DNA of 22,791 nucleotides. It comes from Actinomycetota bacterium (GTDB taxonomy: Bacteria > Actinomycetota > Acidimicrobiia > Acidimicrobiales > Microtrichaceae). The DNA lies in assembly GCA_018268735.1 (NCBI GenBank), contig JAFDWA010000001.1, positions 1 through 22,791 on the forward strand. Reading direction: 5' to 3'. Shown here piece by piece: positions 14,589 to 21,804 of the stretch. How positions within the stretch are numbered: the first letter of the stretch is position 1; every line of letters begins with the position of its first letter. A program made the translations under genes and the position numbers. The notes below the pieces were generated by a model. The model saw only the letters and a list, made by a program, of their open reading frames with translations, searched no databases and had not been told where the DNA came from.

Positions 14589-14658
14589 TTCGACGTTTTC
14601 CGCCACGGCCCGCGTCTGGTCAGGGAGCGCTGATGCAACCCTCCGAGCCTGCCTAGAT

Positions 14659-15147
14659 GTGGAGGTGACCGCGGGTGCGCCGAAAGCGCTTTCGGCCTTC
14701 TCCGGCCTGGGCGGCCTGGACCTCGGCTTGGAGGCCGCTGGGTTCGAGATCCTCGGCTGCATCGAGCAAGACGCGGTCGCTCGCCGATCACTCAAGCGCA
14801 ATCGCGACGGTTGGACCGTCCTCGATCCCCCGGCCATCGAGCAAGTTGCCCAGGCGCTGACGCCCACTGACCTACAACTCGAACCCCGCGACCTAACGCT
14901 CCTGTGCGGCGCGCCGCCGTGCCAGCCGTACTCCAAGGCAGCGATGTGGAACGACCAGGCGTGGAGTGGCTTCGCTGACGAGCGAGCGAAGCCGCTGCTG
15001 TCGTTCCTCCGACTTGCAGAGACGTTCCTGCCGAGGGTGGTTCAGATCGAGCACGAAGACGTTGTCGTGATGGTTCTCGTAGACGATCTTGATGTGAGTT
15101 CCCATGTCGCTACCCAGGCTGCCGTGAGACCGAAGGGATGGGACTAG
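14659..15147 (+). pseudogene. Truncated DNA (cytosine-5)-methyltransferase, N-terminal part only
   Basis: From GTG 14659 (or 14665) the frame encodes about 130 residues of a C5 cytosine methyltransferase: motif I FSGLGGLDLGLEAAGF, motif II region GCIEQD, and motif IV GAPPCQPYSK with the catalytic cysteine. Family similarity stops near 15051 after LPRVVQIE; the remaining ~32 residues are antisense readout of the opposite gene. Motifs VI-X and the target-recognition domain are absent, so it cannot methylate DNA. Intact family members are about 300-450 residues. It was probably part of a restriction-modification system now lost. No restriction endonuclease is visible. Confidence 0.85.
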
Positions 15148-15612
15148 GTAGTGGGTGCGGTGCGACCTCTCGCCCGGAAACAGGACAGCGCCCACCTCGC
15201 CGACCATCTCGCCTATGCGCGGCTTGGTCTCGCCATCGATCACCCACTCGGCTGAGTTCGCCTTGCGAAAGTCCACCCTCCCGCTGAAGATCCGAGCCGC
15301 CTGCCGGTGCCCTTCCGCAAGAGAGCCGATCACCGCCGGGAGATCGTCCATCTCGAACTCCTGAGACTCGCGTACCAAGTCGTTGCGGCCAGCGAGATCG
15401 ATGAGCATCGCGCGGGCGGCAACCAAGTGGAGCTGAGCAGGCGGGTCAGCCGGGTCGCCAACGCGCAATGGTTCAACTATCCACTTGACCGTGGCAACGG
15501 TCTCGAGTAGCGGGCGGCCAAGCATCGGCAGCGTCACAGTGAGTTCCGAACCACCTTCTGCCACGAGCGTGGAGAACGACCGGAGGATCCGTCCTGCATG
15601 GACCATGAGCAT
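14893..15612 (-). CDS. Hypothetical protein, probably 3'-truncated
   Basis: 239 residues from ATG 15612. I do not recognise the family with confidence; the helical LPMLGRPLLETVATVKWI segment followed by further helices recalls DUF5677-like proteins, which is only a guess. Family-like sequence appears to end near HHDNVFVLDL (about 15052). The last ~53 residues are simply the antisense of the methyltransferase gene. The two genes were therefore joined tail to tail by a deletion or recombination at about 15048-15054. The N-terminus may also be incomplete because the frame upstream is closed and no ribosome site is evident. Confidence 0.5.
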   Translation of the reverse strand: MLMVHAGRILRSFSTLVAEGGSELTVTLPMLGRPLLETVATVKWIVEPLRVGDPADPPAQLHLVAARAMLIDLAGRNDLVRESQEFEMDDLPAVIGSLAEGHRQAARIFSGRVDFRKANSAEWVIDGETKPRIGEMVGEVGAVLFPGERSHRTHYLVPSLRSHGSLGSDMGTHIKIVYENHHDNVFVLDLNHPRQERLCKSEERQQRLRSLVSEATPRLVVPHRCLGVRLARRRAAQER

Positions 15613-15636
15613 CCGAAGTGCATGCGTCGGCAGAGG

Positions 15637-15870
15637 TCAGGTCAACGGGAACGGATGCTCACGAGGTAGGTCCTTCAGGTAGATCTCAGCGAACGTCTCA
15701 TCAGGTGGATGGGAGTTCTCCAAGTCGAAGTAGGCCTGCACCGCTTCGCTGAGAACGGCAGCTACCTCGGCCCGTCGACTCCCCTGGAGCCACTCCATGG
15801 CGGCCGTCCAGCGCGGCTCAGCGGCGAGGGCCGCCCGCCGGAGTGCGGCAATGTCTCCCGCGTCACTCAC
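15637..15870 (-). CDS. Small hypothetical protein coupled to the third hyuB tail
   Basis: 77 residues from GTG 15870, overlapping the hyuB-tail stop by 8 bases in a GTGAGTGAGTGA stretch, which implies translational coupling. The sequence (DIAALRRAALAAEP, WTAAMEWLQG, SEAVQAYFDLENSHPPDETF) predicts a small soluble, mostly helical protein. I recognise no family. Only this hyuB tail has it; the second one is followed directly by the PIN gene. It may be the gene that naturally follows the hyuB from which this tail was derived. Confidence 0.5.
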   Translation of the reverse strand: MSDAGDIAALRRAALAAEPRWTAAMEWLQGSRRAEVAAVLSEAVQAYFDLENSHPPDETFAEIYLKDLPREHPFPLT

Positions 15871-16255
15871 TCACAGCTCCATCGAGTCTCTCCGCCTGGT
15901 GTTGACCCCAGCCTCCACCGCCCGGGGTGAGCATGCGCAATACGTCACCTGCCTCGAGCCGGAGTGTGCACTTATCGGGGAGCTGCTCGGCTCGGGCCTC
16001 GTCTCCACCCGGCAGCAGCCAGTTCTCGCCGACGGCCGCGGGCTCGCCGCCGGCAAGGCCCCAGGGTTGGCTCACCCGGCGCTCGGTGATCAGGCTGACC
16101 GTAACGTCCTCCAGCATCTGGAGGTCTCGCTCGATCCCCTCGCCGCCGGACGCAGCACCCACGCCGCCACTCCCCTCGCGGAGCCGGTAGCGCAGCACCC
16201 GTAACGGGAAGGCCCGCTCCAGCGCCTCAATCGGAGTGTTTTTCGTATTTGTCAA
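15863..16255 (-). pseudogene. Third hyuB 3'-end remnant, adjoining the serine integrase
   Basis: 130 codons open from a TTG at 16255: LTNTKNTPIEALERAF, RVLRYRLREGSGG, GGEGIERDLQMLED, LITERRVSQPWGLAGG, LPDKCTLRLEAGDVLRM and GGGGWG. It is the C-terminal part of hydantoinase B, the best preserved of three such tails and in one unbroken frame to the natural stop. Homology ends at the TNTKNTP block; beyond it the sequence becomes AT-rich and runs into the integrase start 22 bases away. The breakpoint fits an integration junction. A short protein could be made from the TTG, but without the main domain it would not be an enzyme. Confidence 0.88.
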
Positions 16256-16276
16256 CTCATTACTCTTTGACTACCT
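16231..16276. other. Probable attachment-site junction (hyuB tail / integrase)
   Basis: Only 17 of 46 bases are G or C here, in a region otherwise about two-thirds GC. It spans the start of the hyuB homology (TNTKNTP codons rich in A) and the gap before the integrase ATG. Serine integrase genes usually sit right beside their attachment site. The exact core cannot be defined without the other end of the element. Confidence 0.4.
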
Positions 16277-17683
16277 ATGGCGACGCGACCCCGAGCGGCT
16301 CTGTATGCACGCCAGTCGATCACACGTGAGGGCTCCGCGTCCTTGGACGTGCAGATCGAGGCCTGCCGTGAGGCAGCGAAGCGGCTGAAGGTCGATGTGG
16401 TGGCCGAGCTGGTCGAACCACCGTCGACTTCCGGGTACCAGAACCGGGGCCGGAGCCGCCCGAAGTTCGGGGAGCTTCTGGAGCTGATCCGCAAGGGCGA
16501 GGTCGACTGCGTGATCGCCTTCAAGACCGACCGCCTCTCCCGTGGTGGCGGGCCGGGCTGGGCTCCGCTGGTCGACGCGTTCGAGGCCGCGGGGCGTGAT
16601 CCGGATCGTGCGGTGGCCACGGCGGACGGGTGGGTGAGCGAGTTCGAGATCGGTATCCGCTCGGCGATGGATCGGGAGGAGTCGAAGAAGACCTCCGATC
16701 GGATGCTCGCCGTGCGCGCCCGAGAGGCACGCGAGGGCAAGCCTCGGATCGCCGGTCGCCGGGCCTACGGCTGGAACTACGAGATGACCGAGCTGATCCC
16801 CGAGGAGGTCGCCCGCATCCACGAAGCCGCCGAGCGGGTGCTGACCGGCGAGTCGGTGTGGAGCATCTGCACCGACTGGAACACCCAGGGCGTGCCCACG
16901 GTGACCGGTCGGCCGTGGACGGTCACCACGATCATGTCGATCCTCACCTCCGGGCGGATTGCCGGGCTGCGCGAGCACAAGGGCGTGGTGGTCGCCAAGG
17001 GCCAGTGGGAACCGATCATCACCGAGGAGCAACACGAGGAACTCGTCCTCGCGTTGGCACCGAAGCGCACGAAGCCTCGTAAGGGCCGCACCTACCCGCT
17101 GACGAGCCTGATGCGCTGCGGCCTCTGCGGTGGCCGGATGCGGTCGCTTCAGCGTGAGGGTGGGCGACGCACCTACGCCTGCCGGAAAGGTCCCGGCCTC
17201 GACGGCTGCGGCCGGGTCAGCATCCGCGCTCCTCAGCTCGAGGAGTACGTGCGGGACCTGATCTGCGGGATGCTCGCCGACCCCGTCACCCGCGAGGCGA
17301 TGGCTCGCCTCGACCCCGGCAACAACGAGGAGGGAGACGGCTCGTTGCTCGAAGCGCTGCGGGAGATCGATGAGCGCCGCCAGCGACTGATCGACCTTTA
17401 CACCGACGGCGACATCGACCGGGCCAGCTTCCGCACCCGCAAGGACCGTCTCGACGACGAAGCCCGCGAGGTCGAAGCGCAGATCGCCAACCGCACCGGC
17501 ACCCGAGTCCTCGCCGAGGTCCCCGGCACCTACGACGAGCTCGTCGCCGCCTGGGAGGAACGAGGCATCGACTTCCAACGACGGCTGATCGAAGCGCTGC
17601 TGCATCCGATCATCGTGAACCCGGCCAGGAGCCGGAAACGGGCCTTCGACCCGGGTCGCCTGGAGGTCGTGCCGAAGGCGTAG
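16277..17683 (+). CDS. Large serine recombinase (site-specific integrase)
   Basis: 468 residues from ATG 16277. The resolvase-type catalytic domain has YARQS with nucleophile Ser14, and FKTDRLSRG at about residues 82-90. The recombinase domain follows (RRAYGWNYE, IHEAAERVLTG, WTVTTIMSILTSGRIAGLREH). A zinc ribbon is formed by Cys281, Cys284, Cys302 and Cys311. A charged coiled-coil-like stretch (EIDERRQRLIDLYTDGDIDRASF) then leads to a C-terminal helix, as in phage and ICE integrases. It catalyses insertion and, with a directionality factor, excision between attP and attB. It is divergent from the third hyuB tail, which marks the likely target gene. All key residues are present, so it should be active. 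Confidence 0.93.
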   Translation: MATRPRAALYARQSITREGSASLDVQIEACREAAKRLKVDVVAELVEPPSTSGYQNRGRSRPKFGELLELIRKGEVDCVIAFKTDRLSRGGGPGWAPLVDAFEAAGRDPDRAVATADGWVSEFEIGIRSAMDREESKKTSDRMLAVRAREAREGKPRIAGRRAYGWNYEMTELIPEEVARIHEAAERVLTGESVWSICTDWNTQGVPTVTGRPWTVTTIMSILTSGRIAGLREHKGVVVAKGQWEPIITEEQHEELVLALAPKRTKPRKGRTYPLTSLMRCGLCGGRMRSLQREGGRRTYACRKGPGLDGCGRVSIRAPQLEEYVRDLICGMLADPVTREAMARLDPGNNEEGDGSLLEALREIDERRQRLIDLYTDGDIDRASFRTRKDRLDDEAREVEAQIANRTGTRVLAEVPGTYDELVAAWEERGIDFQRRLIEALLHPIIVNPARSRKRAFDPGRLEVVPKA

Positions 17684-17737
17684 AGCCCCAATACCGCCAT
17701 CCGGGGCAACGAGGTCAACCTGCGCGAGCATGCGGAC

Positions 17738-18568
17738 ATGTCATTCTGGTCTGACCGCCGGCTGCTGGAGGGCGGGGGAGATGCCGAGGATCTGCTCAAT
17801 AAGGTGGCGCGAATCACCACGTGGAGCACCGAGTGTCAGTTCGTGTGGCGAGGGCATCCGGACCAGGAATGGCCGCTCCATTCAGCCCTGTTCGGCCGTG
17901 TGCAGCATGCCGGCGGGGCCCCGCCCAACGAGGACGAGCTTCGTGCGGTGGAACAGGACCTGATCGCAAGCGCCAGCGCCAGACGAATGGGGGGCGACGC
18001 AACGACTCCCGACCTACAGCGCTTGGCAGTTCTCCAGCACCACGGAACGGCAACGCGCCTCCTGGACGTGACAACTGATCCGATGATCGCCCTCTGGTTC
18101 GCGTGCGAGGACCGGCAGTACTGGGACCGACCAGGGGTGTTGTTCGCCGTCGAAGTGTCGAACGCACAGCATCTCGACTGGACGCACGAGGACACCATCA
18201 GCACGACGGTGGACAGCCTCGAAGCTGACCAGTTGGCCGTCTACTGGCCCGAACCGCTTGACGCCCGGATACAGGTGCAGCGCGGAGCCTTCGTGTTCGG
18301 GAGAGTTCCTGACGATGGTGGCACTCGAACAGCCACATCCATGCCGATCAGGCTTCCCGATTGGACCGCTGTTCAGCGTCGAGCCGTCTTCGGTGTCCGC
18401 GGACGAGGCCGACCGACGATCCCATCGATCCTGGCGGTCCGGATCCCGAAGCACACGAAGCAGCGACTCCTCGCTCTGTTGGAGCGGTCGTACGGCTACA
18501 CCGAGGAGACCATCTACCCGGACATCGACGGCTTCTCCCGAGCGAACGGACGCCTGTCGCCCTTGTAG
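17738..18568 (+). CDS. FRG-domain protein, element cargo
   Basis: 276 residues from ATG 17738. The FRG domain is recognised by QFVWRGHPDQEWPLHSALF near residues 34-52 and by LAVLQHHGTATRLLDVTTDP with ALWFAC after it. The biochemical activity of FRG domains is not established; they recur in mobile elements and in candidate phage-defence loci (family knowledge). It lies 54 bases after the integrase, in the same direction, and ends 21 bases before a convergent small gene. That position, next to the integrase, is typical of cargo. The C-terminal ~80 residues are specific to this protein and I do not recognise them. Confidence 0.85.
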   Translation: MSFWSDRRLLEGGGDAEDLLNKVARITTWSTECQFVWRGHPDQEWPLHSALFGRVQHAGGAPPNEDELRAVEQDLIASASARRMGGDATTPDLQRLAVLQHHGTATRLLDVTTDPMIALWFACEDRQYWDRPGVLFAVEVSNAQHLDWTHEDTISTTVDSLEADQLAVYWPEPLDARIQVQRGAFVFGRVPDDGGTRTATSMPIRLPDWTAVQRRAVFGVRGRGRPTIPSILAVRIPKHTKQRLLALLERSYGYTEETIYPDIDGFSRANGRLSPL

Positions 18569-18589
18569 CCAGGCGTGCCAGCCGATCGC

Positions 18590-18817
18590 TCAGGCTGATC
18601 GCTGGATGGCGACTTCGTCGGCGGGTCGACCCGACTGGCAGCGGAGAGCAGCGACGACAACGGTCAGCACGTCCGCGGAGGTGAGCGACGAGCTGAGACC
18701 AGCGGCACGCCGAATCACCCTTGCCTGCTCGACCTCTGGGCGAAGGTTCTCAGCCCGCTCCTCGAAGTCGAGAACAAACTGGGCCTTGTCGGTCCGCGGG
18801 TCAGGACGACCACTCAC
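18590..18817 (-). CDS. Small hypothetical protein coupled to the relaxase
   Basis: 75 residues from ATG 18817, overlapping the relaxase stop by 4 bases (ATGA), so it is translated with the relaxase. The sequence has a charged N-terminal helix (KAQFVLDFEERAENLRPEVEQARVIRRAAG) and a second helix (SADVLTVVVAALRC). I recognise no family. The position suggests an accessory role in mobilization. Confidence 0.6.
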   Translation of the reverse strand: MSGRPDPRTDKAQFVLDFEERAENLRPEVEQARVIRRAAGLSSSLTSADVLTVVVAALRCQSGRPADEVAIQRSA

Positions 18818-20931
18818 AGCCCGAGGCCTCCACGGTCATGCGCGGTCTGCTTGGCGGTGCTGACCGCAAGGGCTCGGCGAAGATCCTCGGTGGGTCGGGC
18901 TGCTGGTTCCTGGGTGGCGACGGCGTAGACGTGGTTGCGTTCCCGCCCTCGGGTGATCGACGTGTAGCCGGCTTCCTTGTGAAGGGTGTCGTCGCCGAGC
19001 ACGAGGGCGACGTCACAGGTCATGCCCTGGCTCTTGTGGATGGTCATGGCGTAGCCGTGGGTGAGGTGCCCGGCAGCGACGTACTCCGCGGGGACGGCGA
19101 GGCGGTCGCCGTCGCTGGTCTCGACGTGCACCGTCTCGGCGTCAGCTCCGGTGACGGTGCCGATCGTGCCGTTGACGATGCCGACCTTGCGGTCGTTCCG
19201 CAGCGCCAGCACGCGATCGCCGACACGAAGCTGGAGATCATCGGAGGCGAGGACGACGGAACCGAGGCGATCATTGGCGATGAGGTGAAGCCGGGCGCGT
19301 TGGTTGAGATCCGCGACGTCGCTTCGGTGCAACGCCAGCATCACGGCATCGCGGCCGGTGGTGTGGCTGAGGTACCAGTCCTCGGCCATCCGGCCATGAA
19401 CGCGATCGGCGTTGTCGCCGATGGTCAGCGAGCCGCTCTGCTCCATGCGCTTGAGCGCTCGGTCGATGTGGCCGTCGCGCAGCGCGCTGGCGGTGGCTTG
19501 TTGGGCTCGGTCGGTGAGCCGCCGGTTCTCGGTCAGCTCCGCATGACCGAGCCGCCGGGCCAGAGAGGCGAACAGGCCTCCGGCTTCGATCTCGGCGAGC
19601 TGCTTCGGATCACCGACCAGCACGAGCTTCGCCCCGACCCGGGTGGTGTGCTCGATGAGGCGGTGAAGCTGGCGGGTGCCCACCATCCCGGCCTCATCGA
19701 GGACCAACACGTCGGTCCGGTAGAGCCGGTCGCGTCCGGCGTCGAGATTCTGGAGCAGCAGGGCGATGGTCTGGCTCGGGATGCCCGATCCGGCCTGGAG
19801 CTCCCGGGCTGCCTTGGCGGCGAGGGCAGCGCCGCGGACACGGAGGCCGGTGCGATGCCATGCCTCTCGGGCGGCATCGAGGGCGAAGGTCTTGCCCGTT
19901 CCGGCTTGACCGACGATCACCGCCACCGGTGCGTCGGTGGCGGTGACGCGCTTGACCGCCATGGCCTGCTCGGCGCTGATCGAGGGCCGGGTGCGCCACG
20001 CCGACGCCAGGTCCCGTGTATCGACCGGAACGGTGGTCGGGCCCCTCGTGGCCCGTCGGAGAGCGTCGGCTTCCAGGGCGAGCATCTCCGGCGTCGTCCA
20101 ACACCCGGCCGCTACCTCCACCACCGAGTCGCTCGCCAGGTAGCCATCGACGCGCTCACGGATGCTGTCCCAGGCGAGGCCCTGGGTCGCCGCCTCCGCT
20201 ACGGCCCGGAAGACCTGGCGGCGGTCGAACGTGGCGTCCTGCTCGGTCAACAACCGCCCGAGCTGCCCATCGGTCAAAGTCTCCTGGACGGGTGCTGCGG
20301 TGGGGACCTTGCCGATGAACCCGACCTCTGATGCCCGTCGTGTCCATGCCCTCCGCAGCGTGTCCTCATCGACCGGCTCGGGCTTCGCCGGGCGGCTGTC
20401 GAGCGTGGCTGCCTGCGCGCCCCGAGCGGAGTGGGCACCGTGTTCGGCCATCGCTGCTTCGATCTCGATACGCCGGCGGCTGAACGCCCGCCGAAGCTGC
20501 CGGGATATCCCGACGACCTCCCCCACCCCCGGAGCCGACGGCTCGAACCGAACCCCGAGCCGTTCGGTCAGTTCCCGGCGGAGGACCGACTGGTAGACGA
20601 ACCCGGCGGTCTTGCCGTGCTGGTAGATCGCCGACGTATGCAGAGCGCTCCACCGGCCATCAGGGCCGAGGGTCATGTTCGCCGTGACCAGATGCGTGTG
20701 CAGGTTCGGGTCCGCCTCCCGACTCGTCCGATGCCGGAACGCCGCCGACACCAACCCGCCACCCCGGAGACGAGTGGCACCGCCTCGGCCCCGGCGGACC
20801 ACGCACGCCTCGTCCTCCAGATACAGGACCGCCGCAGCCACCGCCGAGTCGTGAGCAGCGACCACCTCGGCAGCCAGGCGCTCGTCGCCGAGGCCCCACA
20901 GCAACGACACCGACTTCGGAGCCGACAGCGT
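18814..20931 (-). pseudogene. TraA/TrwC-type (MobF) conjugative relaxase-helicase, 5' end removed by an IS21 insertion
   Basis: About 700 codons remain. The relaxase part shows LSAPKSVSLLWGLGD (readable before the first in-frame start at 20910) and the metal-binding PNLHTHLVTANM. The helicase part follows with Walker A VGQAGTGKTFALD, Walker B VLVLDEAGMVG, GDPKQLAEIEAGGLF and late RecD-like motifs (LTHGYAMTIHKSQGMT, YTSITRGRERNHVYAV). Intact proteins nick oriT by an N-terminal tyrosine and unwind the transferred strand. The first ~90 residues, including the catalytic tyrosine, are missing at the IS boundary near 20932. The remaining piece would be inactive as a relaxase unless the N-terminus is supplied elsewhere. 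It implies the element was once conjugative or mobilizable. Confidence 0.88.
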
Positions 20932-20938
20932 TGTTGGC

Positions 20939-20981
20939 GATCAGCGAAAACCGGGTTTCAGGATCAACGAAAACTGGGTTC
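20939..20981. repeat. Subterminal direct repeats of the IS21-family element
   Basis: Two 20-base units start at 20939 and 20962 and agree at 17 of 20 positions, both with the form GATCARCGAAAAC followed by GGGTT. They are spaced 23 bases apart. IS21-family ends carry repeated transposase-binding sites of this kind. Confidence 0.75.
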
Positions 20982-21012
20982 TCGGGGTGAGGTGCTCCTC
21001 CAGTCGGTGAGG

Positions 21013-21804
21013 CTAGCGGCGCCCCCGTTCGTTGGGGTCGGTCGCTGCGATCGTGAGGGCCTGGTGCTCGCGTAGACGCCAGGAGGGGCCCTTGATGTTG
21101 AACACGACGGCGTCGTGCATGAGCCGGTCCAGGATTGCTGCGGCGACGACGGTGTCGCCGAAGATCTCGCCCCAGTCCGGGAGCCCCCGGTTCGTGGTGA
21201 TGATCGTGGAGCGCTGCTTCTCGTAGCGCAGGTTCACAACCTGGTAGAACGCGGACGCTGCGGCGCGGTCCATCGGTAGGAGGCCGACGTCGTCGATGAC
21301 GAGGACCGACGGGGCGGTGTAGGTCTTGAGCTTCGACGCGAGGTTGCCTTCCCGGGCGGCTTGGTTGATGTTCGCGACCATCTCCTCAGCGTTGGTGAAG
21401 TAGCCGCGGAACCCTGCCTCGACCGCCAACGTGGCGAGCGCGACCGCGAGGTGGGTCTTGCCGCATCCGGGTTGACCGAGGAAGAGGACCGGGCGGCCGG
21501 TGTCCATGAACCGCAGTGTCGCGAGGTCATCGACCAACCGGCGGTCGACGGTGGGTTGGAACTCGAAGTCGAACTCGCTGATGGTCTTGCGGAACGGGAA
21601 CCGGGCGTAGCGCAGCCGGGCCGACAGGCGCCGGTTGCGGGTGGCGTCGGCCTGCTCCGCGACGATCCGGCCGAGGAACTCGACATGGGACCAGTCCTCG
21701 GTCCGGGCGGTCTCGGCGAGGGTCGCGAAGCACTCGGCTGCCCGGTCCAGTTGGAGGTAGCCGAGGTCGTCCTTGATCTGCTCGTAGACGCCCGCGCCGG
21801 TCAC
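21013..21804 (-). CDS. istB: IS21-family helper ATPase IstB
   Basis: 263 residues from a GTG at 21804, chosen because it overlaps the istA stop by 4 bases (GTGA) and gives the family N-terminus (YEQIKDDLGYLQLDRAAECF). AAA+ features are Walker A LGQPGCGKTHLAVALA, Walker B VLVIDDVGLLPMD, a sensor-like TTNRGLPDWGEIFGD and a C-terminal RLMHDAVVFNIKGPSWRLRE. IstB oligomerises on target DNA and stimulates the IstA transposase. It appears intact. Confidence 0.95.
   Translation of the reverse strand: MTGAGVYEQIKDDLGYLQLDRAAECFATLAETARTEDWSHVEFLGRIVAEQADATRNRRLSARLRYARFPFRKTISEFDFEFQPTVDRRLVDDLATLRFMDTGRPVLFLGQPGCGKTHLAVALATLAVEAGFRGYFTNAEEMVANINQAAREGNLASKLKTYTAPSVLVIDDVGLLPMDRAAASAFYQVVNLRYEKQRSTIITTNRGLPDWGEIFGDTVVAAAILDRLMHDAVVFNIKGPSWRLREHQALTIAATDPNERGRR

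Noticed and set aside
14555..14610. GGTTCGA after a GC stem, resembling a tRNA T-arm at a possible integration site
   Set aside because: The bases after the loop do not pair to form a T-stem, and no acceptor or anticodon stem can be drawn.
16271..17731. Long minus-strand frame opposite the serine integrase
   Set aside because: The sense-strand integrase has full catalytic and zinc-ribbon motifs; the antisense frame has none.
18721..20331. Long plus-strand frame opposite the relaxase-helicase
   Set aside because: It is antisense to Walker and RecD-like motifs; Gly/Asp/Val-rich shadow with no domain.
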